NCBI GenBank assembly: GCA_903930165.1
Contig: CAIYXO010000727.1
Span: 1 to 6,400, forward strand
Reading direction: 5' to 3'
DNA length: 6,400 nucleotides
From: an uncultured Verrucomicrobiota bacterium
Lineage (GTDB): Bacteria; Verrucomicrobiota; Verrucomicrobiia; Limisphaerales; UBA9464
This document shows positions 1-6,400 of the stretch, in pieces. The notes under the pieces are model-generated. The model saw only the letters and a list, made by a program, of their open reading frames with translations, made no database searches and was not told where the DNA came from. The translations under genes and the position numbers were made by a program. Numbering within the stretch: position 1 is the stretch's first letter; each line of letters starts with the position of its first letter.

Positions 1-380
1 AGGGCTTCCAGTTCGGCCCGGAGCACCGGATCGGGCGGCGGCGCCGAGCCCAAACCGTTCAGCCAGGCGTTGAAGTACAGGCCGGTGCCTCCACAAAGGA
101 TCGGAACCCGCCCCCGCGCCGCAATCCCGGCGATTGCCGCGGTGGCGTCCACGACGAAACGGGCGGCGTCGTAGGTGTCGTCGAGGGGGACGATGTCCAG
201 CAGGTGATGGGGAATCCTTCGACGCTCCGGTTCGGTCGGCTTCGCGGTTCCGACATCCAGGCCTTGGTAGACCTGCATGGAGTCGACGGAGACGATTTCC
301 CCGCCGATCCGTTCCGCCAGGGCGAGCGCGAGGTCCGACTTGCCCGAGGCCGTCGGGCCGGCGATCAGCACGGGATTCAT
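1..380 (-). CDS. miaA: tRNA dimethylallyltransferase MiaA, N-terminal part (cut by left edge)
   Basis: MiaA transfers a dimethylallyl group from DMAPP to N6 of A37 in tRNAs that read codons starting with U, the first step to ms2i6A. The window holds the first 126 codons of a family usually about 300 residues long; the 3' end lies beyond position 1. Reading the minus strand from the ATG at 380-378 shows a P-loop GPTASGKS at residues 8-15, the family motif DSMQVY at 33-38 with its catalytic Asp, GTAKPT at 44-49, HHLLD at 58-62 and GGTGLY at 97-102. These are all MiaA signatures in the right order and spacing. The ATG overlaps the lspA stop codon (ATGA, 377-380), so the gene is probably translationally coupled as the fourth member of the purC-ribH-lspA-miaA operon. 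No strong Shine-Dalgarno is visible. Identification is very secure. Confidence 0.95.
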   Translation of the reverse strand, partial: MNPVLIAGPTASGKSDLALALAERIGGEIVSVDSMQVYQGLDVGTAKPTEPERRRIPHHLLDIVPLDDTYDAARFVVDATAAIAGIAARGRVPILCGGTGLYFNAWLNGLGSAPPPDPVLRAELEA

Positions 381-901
381 TCCGCAGTGGCGTCCGGGAC
401 TGAGCGTGCCACGGAGGGCTGCCAGGTCAGGAGCAACAGGAGCACGACGGCGGAGCTGATGGCCATGTCGGCGACGTTGAAGGCCGGGAAGCCGATTTCC
501 TCGCCGGAACGCCGGATCCAATAGAACCGGAGAAAATCCACCACGTGATCGTGGCGAATTCGATCCACGAGGTTGCCGAAAATCCCTCCGAAGAGGAGTC
601 CCAGCGCCAATTGGCCGCCGGGACGGTGGTATTCGAACTGCCGCCGGAGTCTCCACAGCGCCGCCACCGCGACGGAGGAGAAGGCCGCGAGCCATCCGTT
701 GCGCTGGCTGAAGACGCTCCAGGCGGCCCCGGTGTTGCCCCAGTGGACAAAGCGGAAGAAGCCGTCCAGGACCACCCGTTCCTCATGGTAGGGCAGGGTC
801 GCGGTGACGATCCCCTTGGTGAGTTGGTCGGCGAGGAAGATCGCCAGCGCCACCGTCCAGGTGCGGCGGGCCGGACTCCAACGGTTCCAGGAGGAGATCA
901 T
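377..901 (-). CDS. lspA: Lipoprotein signal peptidase LspA (signal peptidase II)
   Basis: This inner-membrane aspartyl protease cleaves the signal peptide of prolipoproteins ahead of the lipid-modified cysteine. The product is 174 residues, normal for the family. Conserved blocks appear in order: an Asp in the first membrane segment (LADQLTK, 23-29), NTGAAWS (56-62, matching the family NxGAAFS), GNLVDR (109-114), VVDF (120-123) and FNVAD (141-145). D113, D122 and D145 fall in the conserved aspartate positions of the active-site region. Four hydrophobic stretches fit the usual four-helix topology. I chose the ATG at 901-899 because homology begins just after it and it overlaps the ribH stop as ATGA. 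An in-frame upstream extension to 1000 would only read antisense-like sequence inside ribH. The gene lies between ribH and miaA in the same operon. Its presence implies lipoprotein export and therefore lgt elsewhere in the genome. Confidence 0.95.
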   Translation of the reverse strand: MISSWNRWSPARRTWTVALAIFLADQLTKGIVTATLPYHEERVVLDGFFRFVHWGNTGAAWSVFSQRNGWLAAFSSVAVAALWRLRRQFEYHRPGGQLALGLLFGGIFGNLVDRIRHDHVVDFLRFYWIRRSGEEIGFPAFNVADMAISSAVVLLLLLTWQPSVARSVPDATAE

Positions 902-1383
902 CGTCTTTCGGAGCCCCGGCGAAGGGACTTCAGGGTGGCCGCCAATCGCAATCCGGTGTGGGCGGCCTCGGCTCCCCGATTGGTGTCCTCGGCGACACAA
1001 CGCTTCTCCGCCTGCTCGCGGCTCCGGACCGTGAGGACCTCGTGGATGCAGGGGATTCCGGTGCGGACGGACAGGTCCATCAACGCACGGGTCACCGCTT
1101 CCCCGATGTGGTCCGCGTGGTTGGTCTCACCCTGGAGGATGAGTCCGAGGCAAAGCACCGCATCCGGACGTGCCGACCTCCGGGCGAGAAGGGCGGCGGC
1201 GGCCACCGGGATCTCGAAGGCTCCGGGTACCAGGACGACCTCGAACCGGGCCTTGGCGGCGGACAGCACCGCTTCCGCGGCACGGCACATCGGTTGGGTG
1301 TACTCGGGATTGTACTGCGAGCAGACGATCGCAAAGCGTCCGCCGGAGTGCGGCGCCGGCTTCCTTCGGGTGGATTTCAGCAT
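898..1383 (-). CDS. ribH: 6,7-dimethyl-8-ribityllumazine synthase RibH, divergent form
   Basis: RibH condenses 5-amino-6-ribitylamino-uracil with dihydroxybutanone phosphate to give the lumazine precursor of riboflavin. At 161 residues it has the usual family length. Visible family features are the first strand FAIVCSQYN (17-25), the substrate loop VPGAFEIPVAA (52-62), a phosphate-binding segment LQGETNHADH (83-92) holding the candidate catalytic His at 89, a GIPCIHEVLTV strand (109-119) and NRGAEAA (135-141). The 83-92 segment departs from the common RGxTxH(F/Y)(D/E) pattern: Gln replaces the Arg and Ala replaces the aromatic residue after His. The fold and the key His are kept, so I call it RibH, possibly a lineage-specific variant. 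It starts at ATG 1383-1381, 3 nt after the purC stop, and its TGA overlaps the lspA start. No nusB follows it, although nusB is a common ribH partner. Its start has no clear Shine-Dalgarno, in keeping with coupling to purC. Confidence 0.92.
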   Translation of the reverse strand: MLKSTRRKPAPHSGGRFAIVCSQYNPEYTQPMCRAAEAVLSAAKARFEVVLVPGAFEIPVAAAALLARRSARPDAVLCLGLILQGETNHADHIGEAVTRALMDLSVRTGIPCIHEVLTVRSREQAEKRCVAEDTNRGAEAAHTGLRLAATLKSLRRGSERR

Positions 1384-1386
1384 GGG

Positions 1387-2280
<894 letters not shown>

Positions 2281-2391
2281 GGACGGAACCTAAGGCGGGT
2301 CCGGTGCCCGTTGAATCCAAAAAGGGGAGCAGGATGGAATGCCGGCCGCACCGCGCTTTACTGCCGCCGGCCAACCGACACCATCCCACCC
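2281..2391. promoter_or_regulatory. Divergent intergenic region between purC and thiS
   Basis: This 111-bp gap separates the 5' ends of two diverging genes, so it must hold the purC-operon promoter and probably the thiS promoter. On the plus strand, TTGAAT at 2311-2316 and TGGAAT at 2335-2340 with an 18-bp spacer each match 4 of 6 sigma-70 consensus bases, making a weak candidate thiS promoter. No good pair was found on the minus strand for purC. I looked for the conserved CTGAGA and CCTGATC-type elements of a TPP riboswitch and did not find them; the length is also short for a full riboswitch plus terminator. The promoter assignment is an inference from gene arrangement. Confidence 0.4.
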
Positions 2392-2592
2392 ATGACGGTG
2401 ATTGCGAACGGCGAGAAGGTGGCGGCCCCGGAGGCGTGCACGCTGGAGGGGTTTCTCATCCAGCAGGGACTGCTGCCGCGGAGCGTGGTGGTGGAGCACA
2501 ACGGCGAAGCCGTCGCGCCGTCCGAGTTCGCGGAACGCGGGGTCGCCGACGGCGACCGTCTGGAAATCGTCCGGATCGTCGCGGGCGGCTGA
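2392..2592 (+). CDS. thiS: Sulfur carrier protein ThiS
   Basis: ThiS is a small ubiquitin-fold protein. Its C-terminal glycine is adenylated by ThiF-type enzymes and carries sulfur as a thiocarboxylate to ThiG for the thiazole ring of thiamine. The product is 66 residues, the usual size, and starts MTVIANGEKV, matching the MxIxxNGE opening of the family. It contains the VVVEHNGEAV strand (32-41), the GVADGDRLEIVRIV segment (50-63) and ends in the required Gly-Gly (65-66). The ATG at 2392 is chosen by this homology; a purine-rich GGGGAG lies far upstream (2324-2329) and no Shine-Dalgarno is near the start. Unlike many genomes, thiG does not follow: the next gene is convergent, so thiS is probably monocistronic. 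A MoaD-like carrier is the main alternative, less likely given the opening motif. Confidence 0.9.
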   Translation: MTVIANGEKVAAPEACTLEGFLIQQGLLPRSVVVEHNGEAVAPSEFAERGVADGDRLEIVRIVAGG

Positions 2593-2601
2593 AGCCGGAT
2601 C

Positions 2602-3324
2602 CTACAGCCGTCGATGCCAAGACTCCCGGGAGTAGCGATCTTCCCACAGCCGACGAAACCTTTCCTGCGGCGGAACCCCGATCCGTCCCCCGATCTTCCA
2701 ACCCCGGATCAGGGCGTCCCGGGCCGCCTCGGCGCCGAGCGGCAGGTTCCTCACGAACTCGAGGTGTTCGCGTCCGGCCCGATATCCCGGCTGATGGGTC
2801 GGGAAACGAAGGCACTCGGCGATCGTGGCCAGTTGGAAATCCAGAAGCAGCGTGCCATGGAACAGAAGGGCCTCCCGCTTCCGTCGCTGGGCGTTTCCGG
2901 AGAACTTGCGGCCTTCCAGCACCAGGTCCGTGTGCCCTTCGAGTTCGATCGGCGTTCCCGTGGCGCCACGCAGGATCGCCTTCTGGCGTTCCATCACCCA
3001 GCGGTTGGTTCCCTGGATCGACGCGAGCGGCCCGGAACCGTCGTGCCTCAGGATGACCGCATAGTTCAGGCAACCCGGTCCCTGAACCACGGCTCCGCCG
3101 CCGCTGCAGCGGCGGAAGACCGGAACGCCGAGGGCGTGGCAACGTTCCAGATCGGCTTCGGCCTCGGCCCGCTGCCCGCAACCGAGAACGACGAAGGGCC
3201 GGTGGGATTCCCAAAGGCAAAGCGCATCTTCCGACTCCCCCGCATCGACCGCGTCGAGGATCGCTTCCTCCCAGGCGAGGAACTCCGCTCCGGCGGTTTC
3301 GGATGGAAGTTGGAACAACTGCAT
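2602..3324 (-). CDS. Lipoate-protein ligase / octanoyltransferase family protein (LplA/LipM-like)
   Basis: The product belongs to the biotin/lipoate A/B protein ligase family, which attaches lipoate or octanoate to a lysine of lipoyl domains in 2-oxoacid dehydrogenases and the glycine cleavage H protein. It has 240 residues. Visible motifs are RPFVVLGCGQ (42-51), RRCSGGGAVVQGPGCLNY (71-88, the substrate loop equivalent to RRxxGGGAVxHxxGxxxY) and GRKFSGNAQRRK (138-149) with the conserved Lys140 next to SGNAQ, then FHGTLLLDF (155-163). The C-terminal accessory domain of E. coli-type LplA (about 340 residues) is absent. It could therefore be a single-domain ligase needing a partner, or an octanoyltransferase of the LipM/LipL kind; the sequence alone does not decide. 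The ATG at 3324-3322 is preferred because sequence upstream of it in the open frame (to 3588) is low-complexity Arg/Pro/Gly without family similarity. It is convergent with thiS, 9 bp away. Confidence 0.85.
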   Translation of the reverse strand: MQLFQLPSETAGAEFLAWEEAILDAVDAGESEDALCLWESHRPFVVLGCGQRAEAEADLERCHALGVPVFRRCSGGGAVVQGPGCLNYAVILRHDGSGPLASIQGTNRWVMERQKAILRGATGTPIELEGHTDLVLEGRKFSGNAQRRKREALLFHGTLLLDFQLATIAECLRFPTHQPGYRAGREHLEFVRNLPLGAEAARDALIRGWKIGGRIGVPPQERFRRLWEDRYSRESWHRRL

Positions 3325-3481
3325 GCCGTCACGACTAGGCGGCGGAATTCGCGGACGATCAAGGCCGACCGCATCGACCTCCCGCGTGCCGCTTCGGTCG
3401 CGGGACGGCCCGGGTCCCGGAATCCGACCACGCCAACGCCGCTGCCGCCGGCCATGGATCCACCAGAATGGGTCTGCGCGG

Positions 3482-3498
3482 CCGCTTCCGGGAAGCGG
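3482..3498. repeat. Perfect 8-bp inverted repeat with 1-nt centre
   Basis: CCGCTTCC at 3482-3489 is mirrored by GGAAGCGG at 3491-3498 around a single G. The one-base centre makes it a better candidate for a dimeric protein-binding site than for an RNA hairpin, and no T-run follows. It lies 157 bp upstream of the lipoate-ligase start and 108 bp upstream of the TPR-protein start. In GC-rich DNA a palindrome of this size can occur by chance. Confidence 0.4.
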
Positions 3499-3556
3499 TG
3501 ACCGGGGTTCCACGATTCGGACTCCAGGTTTCGCCGCGGGCATCGTCGTCCTTGCT

Positions 3557-3574
3557 GTTTGGTCTTTCCCAAAC
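3557..3574. other. Small hairpin upstream of the TPR-protein gene
   Basis: GTTTGG (3557-3562) and CCAAAC (3569-3574) form a 6-bp stem with a 6-nt loop, extendable by three pairs if G-U wobbles are allowed. It ends 32 bp before the ATG at 3607. It has no trailing T-run, so it is not a typical terminator. It may sit in the 5' leader of the downstream mRNA. Confidence 0.3.
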
Positions 3575-3583
3575 GGTTCCTTC

Positions 3584-3601
3584 GTCACAGTCTGGTCACA
3601 G
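3584..3601 (+). repeat. GTCACAG direct repeat, 11-bp period
   Basis: GTCACAG occurs at 3584-3590 and again at 3595-3601, so the two copies are 11 bp apart, about one helical turn. The second copy ends 5 bp before the start codon at 3607. Such spacing suits cooperative binding of a regulator on one DNA face, but a chance duplication is possible. Confidence 0.35.
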
Positions 3602-3606
3602 GTCTC

Positions 3607-4482
3607 ATGAACACGCTGGTCAAAGGGGTCATCGCACTGCTGTTGCTGCTCGGCTCGATCTATTGCCTGCAGCGGTTCCGGGCAGGCTACGCGGATGCCG
3701 AGCTTTCGCGGGGCGTTCCCGCGGAGATGGAGGCGTCTGCGTCGGCCGTCGCTCCCAGCGTCACCGAGGCCACCAACGACCCGGCCCAGCAGGCGGCCAT
3801 TTCGGCAGAGTCCTCGGGTACCAACGCGGCGGCTGTGCCCGCAACGGCATCGGGCGCCAAGGACTCCGAGGCCAAGCCTGCGAAATCGAAGTCGTTCGGG
3901 TGGCTGGGTGGGTTTGTCGGCATGATGCTGGTCCTCGCCGGAATGGTTGCGTGGGAGGTGGCCCAGTGGTTTTCACGACGCACCGGTAGCGTGGTCTTCT
4001 CGGAGGACGCCCCCTCGCAGAACGATCCCGAGTACGACGCCGCCGAGGCCGAATGGGCCAAGGGCAACCACCTCGACGCCATCGCGCTGATGCGGGAGTA
4101 CCTGAAGAGGAATCCCCGGGAGCAGTATGTGGCGATCCGCATCGCGGAGATCTACGAGAAGGACCTTTCCAATCCCCTCGCAGCGACCTTGGAGCTGGAG
4201 GAGGTGCTCACCCAGGGACTGAGCCGCGAGAAGTGGGGATGGACGGCGATCCATCTGGCCAACCTCTATTCCGGTTCCATGAACCAGCCTTCCAAGGCGA
4301 TGGCCCTCCTGGAACGCATCATTTCGGAGTATCCCGAGACCGGCGCGGCCAAGAAGGCCCGTTCCCGGTTGGGCATTCCCGAGGAAACGGCCGCGGCCGA
4401 GGAGGCCGAGCCGGAGCCCCCGTCGGAACCCGGTTCCGACAATCCCAACCTCCCGCGGGGATTCAGCTCGAAGAAGCGTTGA
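3607..4482 (+). CDS. Membrane-anchored TPR-like repeat protein of unknown function
   Basis: I do not recognise a named family. The 291-residue product has a hydrophobic N-terminal segment (about 4-21), a low-complexity Ala/Ser/Thr-rich stretch (about 40-95), a second hydrophobic segment (about 98-121, rich in Gly, Met and Val, followed by Arg124-Arg125), a helical repeat region (about 140-256) and an acidic Glu/Pro tail (about 259-280) ending in basic residues. The helical region reads like two to three TPR-type units: EAEWAKGNHLDAIALMREYL (147-166), then AIRIAEIYEKDLSNPLAATL, then HLANLYSGSMNQPSKAMALL with the spacing and small/large residue pattern of tetratricopeptides and a final EYPET. 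TPRs normally mediate protein contacts. The first segment has no lipobox, because Tyr precedes Cys20, so a lipoprotein is unlikely. The ATG at 3607 is preferred to an in-frame TTG at 3559, because it places the hydrophobic segment at the N-terminus. dinB follows after 25 bp on the same strand. Confidence 0.8.
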   Translation: MNTLVKGVIALLLLLGSIYCLQRFRAGYADAELSRGVPAEMEASASAVAPSVTEATNDPAQQAAISAESSGTNAAAVPATASGAKDSEAKPAKSKSFGWLGGFVGMMLVLAGMVAWEVAQWFSRRTGSVVFSEDAPSQNDPEYDAAEAEWAKGNHLDAIALMREYLKRNPREQYVAIRIAEIYEKDLSNPLAATLELEEVLTQGLSREKWGWTAIHLANLYSGSMNQPSKAMALLERIISEYPETGAAKKARSRLGIPEETAAAEEAEPEPPSEPGSDNPNLPRGFSSKKR

Positions 4483-4491
4483 CGCCGCGGC

Positions 4492-4496
4492 GGAGG
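4492..4496 (+). promoter_or_regulatory. Ribosome binding site of dinB
   Basis: GGAGG lies 11 nt upstream of the dinB ATG at 4508, in the short gap after the TPR-protein gene. It supports this start and is the clearest Shine-Dalgarno in the window; the other genes have weak or no such sequence. Confidence 0.6.
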
Positions 4497-4507
4497 CCCG
4501 AGTCCCG

Positions 4508-5611
4508 ATGCCGAAGGTCCGGATCCTTCTCCACCTCGACATGGACGCCTTCTTCGCGTCCGTGGAACAACGGGACCAACCTTCCCTGAGAGGGAAGCCG
4601 GTGATCGTCGGCGGATCGCCCACATCCAGGGGCGTGGTCTCGGCTGCGAGCTATGAGGCGCGACGATTCGGCGTCCGCTCCGCCATGCCCAGCACCACGG
4701 CCGGACGACTCTGTCCGCAGGGCGTCTTCCTGCGTCCCCGCATGGAAAGCTACGCCGAGGAATCCCGTGAGATCTTCCGCATCGTCGCCGAATCGGGTGT
4801 GGAGTTGGAGAAGGTGTCGGTCGACGAGGCGTATCTCGACGCCACGGATCTGCTGCGGGCCGAGGATGGGGAGGAAGGCGTCTACAAGGCGCTGGAACTT
4901 GCACGGGGATTGAAGCGGCGCATCCGGGAGGAGCGGGGCCTGACTGCAAGCGTGGGCATCGCCTCGAACAAGCTTCTCGCCAAGATCGCCAGCGATTTCG
5001 GGAAGCCCGACGGGTTGTGTGTGATCCCGGACCGGGACCGCGTGGCTTTCCTGAGGCCGATGCCCGCGCGCGCTCTCCACGGGGTCGGACGCGTGACCGA
5101 GGAGATCCTCGCCCGGGCCGGGATCCGGTCGATCGGCGACCTGCAGGACCATCCGGGAGACCTGCGGGCGCTGGTCGGTTCCTGGGGACCGGTGCTGCGG
5201 CGTTTCTCGATGGGGGAGGACGACCGGGAATTGTCCCAGGACGACACCGTCAAGAGCATCTCCAGCGAGACCACCTTCCGGACCGACACCGAACATCGTC
5301 CCACGTTGCGGGCGGCGTTGAAGGAGCAGGCGGACGAGATCGCGGAGAAGCTGCATCGGCGGCGTCTTGAGGCGCAGACCGTGCAGGTGAAGGTCCGCTA
5401 CGGGGACTTCTCGACGTTGACGCGGCAGTATTCGGGAGACCAGTCGGTGTCGGAGGCGAGGGACCTCTACCGGCTGGGCTGCTGGCTGCTGGGACGCGAG
5501 CGCCTGGTGAACCGGCCGCTGCGCCTGCTGGGACTCGGGGTCAGCGGTCTGCGGGAGTCCGGGGGGCGTCAACTGGTGCTGCCCCTGTCGGCGCCAGCGA
5601 CTTCCGGTTGA
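4508..5611 (+). CDS. dinB: DNA polymerase IV (Y-family translesion polymerase)
   Basis: DinB copies past damaged or stalled template bases at low fidelity and without proofreading. The product has 367 residues, close to E. coli Pol IV (351). The palm opens with HLDMDAFFASVE (9-20): D11 is the first metal ligand and F16 the steric-gate residue that excludes ribonucleotides. RGVVSAASYEARRFGVRSAMP (41-61, split here only in description) is the fingers block, and SVDEAYLD (104-111) gives catalytic D106 and E107. A helix-hairpin-helix follows around 185-212 (ALHGVGRVTEEIL, then AGIRSIGDL), and the little-finger domain spans about 245-345. QLVLPL at 355-360 matches the C-terminal beta-clamp-binding motif (QLVLGL in E. 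coli). All key residues are present, so the enzyme should be active. The start is supported by GGAGG at 4492-4496. It probably shares a transcript with the TPR-protein gene. No LexA box was recognised. Its last 71 bp overlap the convergent PEP-CTERM gene. Confidence 0.97.
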   Translation: MPKVRILLHLDMDAFFASVEQRDQPSLRGKPVIVGGSPTSRGVVSAASYEARRFGVRSAMPSTTAGRLCPQGVFLRPRMESYAEESREIFRIVAESGVELEKVSVDEAYLDATDLLRAEDGEEGVYKALELARGLKRRIREERGLTASVGIASNKLLAKIASDFGKPDGLCVIPDRDRVAFLRPMPARALHGVGRVTEEILARAGIRSIGDLQDHPGDLRALVGSWGPVLRRFSMGEDDRELSQDDTVKSISSETTFRTDTEHRPTLRAALKEQADEIAEKLHRRRLEAQTVQVKVRYGDFSTLTRQYSGDQSVSEARDLYRLGCWLLGRERLVNRPLRLLGLGVSGLRESGGRQLVLPLSAPATSG

Positions 5612-6400
5612 GCCGCCGCCGCTTCAGCCAGGTGTGCCCGGCGGCAAACGCCACGAGTGTCAATGTGCCAACCACGCCCGCTTCGGGCACATAAATGCGG
5701 ACGTCGTCGATGGCGACACCGTGGTCGTTCTGTGCGTCGGCGGTGTCGACCCAGCGGATAAAGATCTCCGAGTTGTTGGGCAGGCTGATGGAGATGTTGG
5801 CGAGGAAGAGTACGGTCCGGTTGCCTGCGTTGTTGCCGTTCAATGTTCCTCCGCTGCCACTCCGGGCGTCATTCAGGGTATTGAAGGTGAGATTGGTGAG
5901 GCTGGTCCAAGAGGCGGTATTTGCAGGATCGGGGCTGGTGATGTTGGACGCCGAGATCCTGTAGGACACGGTCAGCGTCTGGTTCATGTTGGTCGATCCG
6001 CCTCCCGCTCTTCGCCACTGCTCCCCGGTGAAGCCGATGGACAACCGCGTCAGGGTGGCTCCGCTGGTGTTTCGCAGTCGGACACCGTAAGCGGTTGTCG
6101 AATTCGTTGAGAAGTCGTTCACACTTCCCAGGGCCCGGTCGGAGTTGCCGGAGGAACCGAAGCTGTAGAGTGCGGAAGTTGCCGAACTGCCGGTGCCGGT
6201 GGAATAATTTGAGAACGCCAGATTGGTCGTCCCATTCACCCTCGCCGCATACCAGCCCGCCATCGTCGAGTTGTCGGTCCAGGTCGGCGTTCCCGAGCTG
6301 GCCAGCGAGTTGAAGGTGTTGGTGTAGGCGAAGCTCGGACTGGTGATCGAGATCTGCGCCACGGCAGGGGACGACACGGCGGCGGCGAGCGCCACCACCT
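5541..6400 (-). CDS. Secreted protein with PEP-CTERM-like sorting signal (N-terminus cut by right edge)
   Basis: The frame is open to the right edge. The visible N-terminus reads as the end of a signal peptide, with a hydrophobic Ala/Val run and a likely cleavage site after SPAVA; the positive n-region and start codon lie beyond 6400, so the GTG at 6398 is not taken as the start. The mature part is rich in Asn, Ser, Thr and Gly with few charges, typical of exported beta-rich surface proteins. It holds a VAIDDVRIYVPEAG segment near the C-terminus (VPEA at about residue 237, codon at 5690), then a 17-residue hydrophobic stretch and a KRRR cluster. That is the tripartite PEP-CTERM tail recognised by exosortase (EpsH/XrtA-type) systems, with PEA in place of PEP. 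Unlike typical members, about 23 residues follow the basic cluster, and this extension lies partly antisense to dinB. The specific role of the protein is unknown. Confidence 0.8.
   Translation of the reverse strand, partial: VVALAAAVSSPAVAQISITSPSFAYTNTFNSLASSGTPTWTDNSTMAGWYAARVNGTTNLAFSNYSTGTGSSATSALYSFGSSGNSDRALGSVNDFSTNSTTAYGVRLRNTSGATLTRLSIGFTGEQWRRAGGGSTNMNQTLTVSYRISASNITSPDPANTASWTSLTNLTFNTLNDARSGSGGTLNGNNAGNRTVLFLANISISLPNNSEIFIRWVDTADAQNDHGVAIDDVRIYVPEAGVVGTLTLVAFAAGHTWLKRRRLNRKSLAPTGAAPVDAPRTPADR

Larger units (their letters stand above)
3325..3606. promoter_or_regulatory. Non-coding region between divergent lipoate-ligase and TPR-protein genes
   Basis: This 282-bp stretch separates two genes transcribed away from each other, so promoters for both are expected here. 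Open frames cross it on both strands, but their translations are Arg/Pro/Ser-rich and look like GC-driven artefacts. It contains a 17-bp inverted repeat (3482-3498), a small hairpin (3557-3574) and a direct repeat just before the downstream start codon (3584-3601). I did not find a convincing -35/-10 pair. The regulatory role is inferred from position. Confidence 0.4.

Noticed and set aside
2324..2336. GGGGAG followed by ATG (2334), as if starting a leader peptide before thiS
   Set aside because: The frame is out of phase with thiS and gives an Arg/His/Pro-rich product running through thiS and the lipoate-ligase gene. It could be a chance Shine-Dalgarno.
2281..2391. TPP riboswitch upstream of thiS
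   Set aside because: None of the conserved riboswitch core elements were found in this 111-bp region.
2586..2597. CGGCT-GA-AGCCG hairpin across the thiS stop, as a bidirectional terminator for thiS and the lipoate-ligase gene
   Set aside because: The stem is only 4-5 bp, the loop is very small and no T-run follows on either strand.
3325..3588. N-terminal extension of the lipoate-ligase gene to 3588
   Set aside because: The extra 88 codons are low-complexity and unlike the family; the ATG at 3324 fits the domain start.
3607..3669. Lipoprotein signal (Cys20) in the TPR protein
   Set aside because: The residues before Cys are Ser-Ile-Tyr, which do not fit a lipobox; a membrane anchor is more likely.
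4463..5572. 369-codon minus-strand open frame opposite dinB
   Set aside because: It is antisense to a gene with all Pol IV motifs, and its composition is His/Arg/Pro/Gln-rich with no recognisable domain.

Overview
The window is GC-rich, densely coding chromosomal DNA from a Gram-negative bacterium. A PEP-CTERM/exosortase-type surface protein, an LspA lipoprotein signal peptidase, a eukaryote-like long PurC and a divergent lumazine synthase together make a Verrucomicrobiota-like host plausible. This assignment is an inference and cannot be proven from the window. I see no rRNA, tRNA, CRISPR array, insertion sequence or phage gene.

Layout. Positions 1-2280 hold a tightly packed minus-strand block, read right to left as purC - ribH - lspA - miaA. 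miaA runs off the left edge. The junctions are a 3-nt gap and two ATGA stop/start overlaps, so this looks like one operon with translational coupling. It joins purine synthesis, riboflavin synthesis, lipoprotein maturation and tRNA modification. A 111-bp intergenic region (2281-2391) separates it from a divergent, solitary thiS (sulfur carrier for thiamine thiazole synthesis). thiS ends 9 bp from the end of a convergent lipoate ligase/octanoyltransferase-family gene (2602-3324, minus).

The right half starts with a 282-bp non-coding stretch (3325-3606) containing a 17-bp inverted repeat, a small hairpin and a GTCACAG direct repeat. It is followed by a plus-strand pair: a two-membrane-segment TPR-like protein of unknown function and dinB (DNA polymerase IV, with a visible C-terminal clamp-binding motif). 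The last gene, on the minus strand, is a secreted Asn/Ser/Thr-rich protein with a PEP-CTERM-like sorting tail. Its N-terminus is cut off by the right edge, and its 3' end overlaps the 3' end of dinB by 71 bp in antisense.

Most of the content is housekeeping. I do not see a clear novel multi-gene system. The least explained items are the TPR membrane protein paired with dinB, the extended and atypical PEP-CTERM tail overlapping dinB, and the lumazine synthase with an unusual active-site segment.
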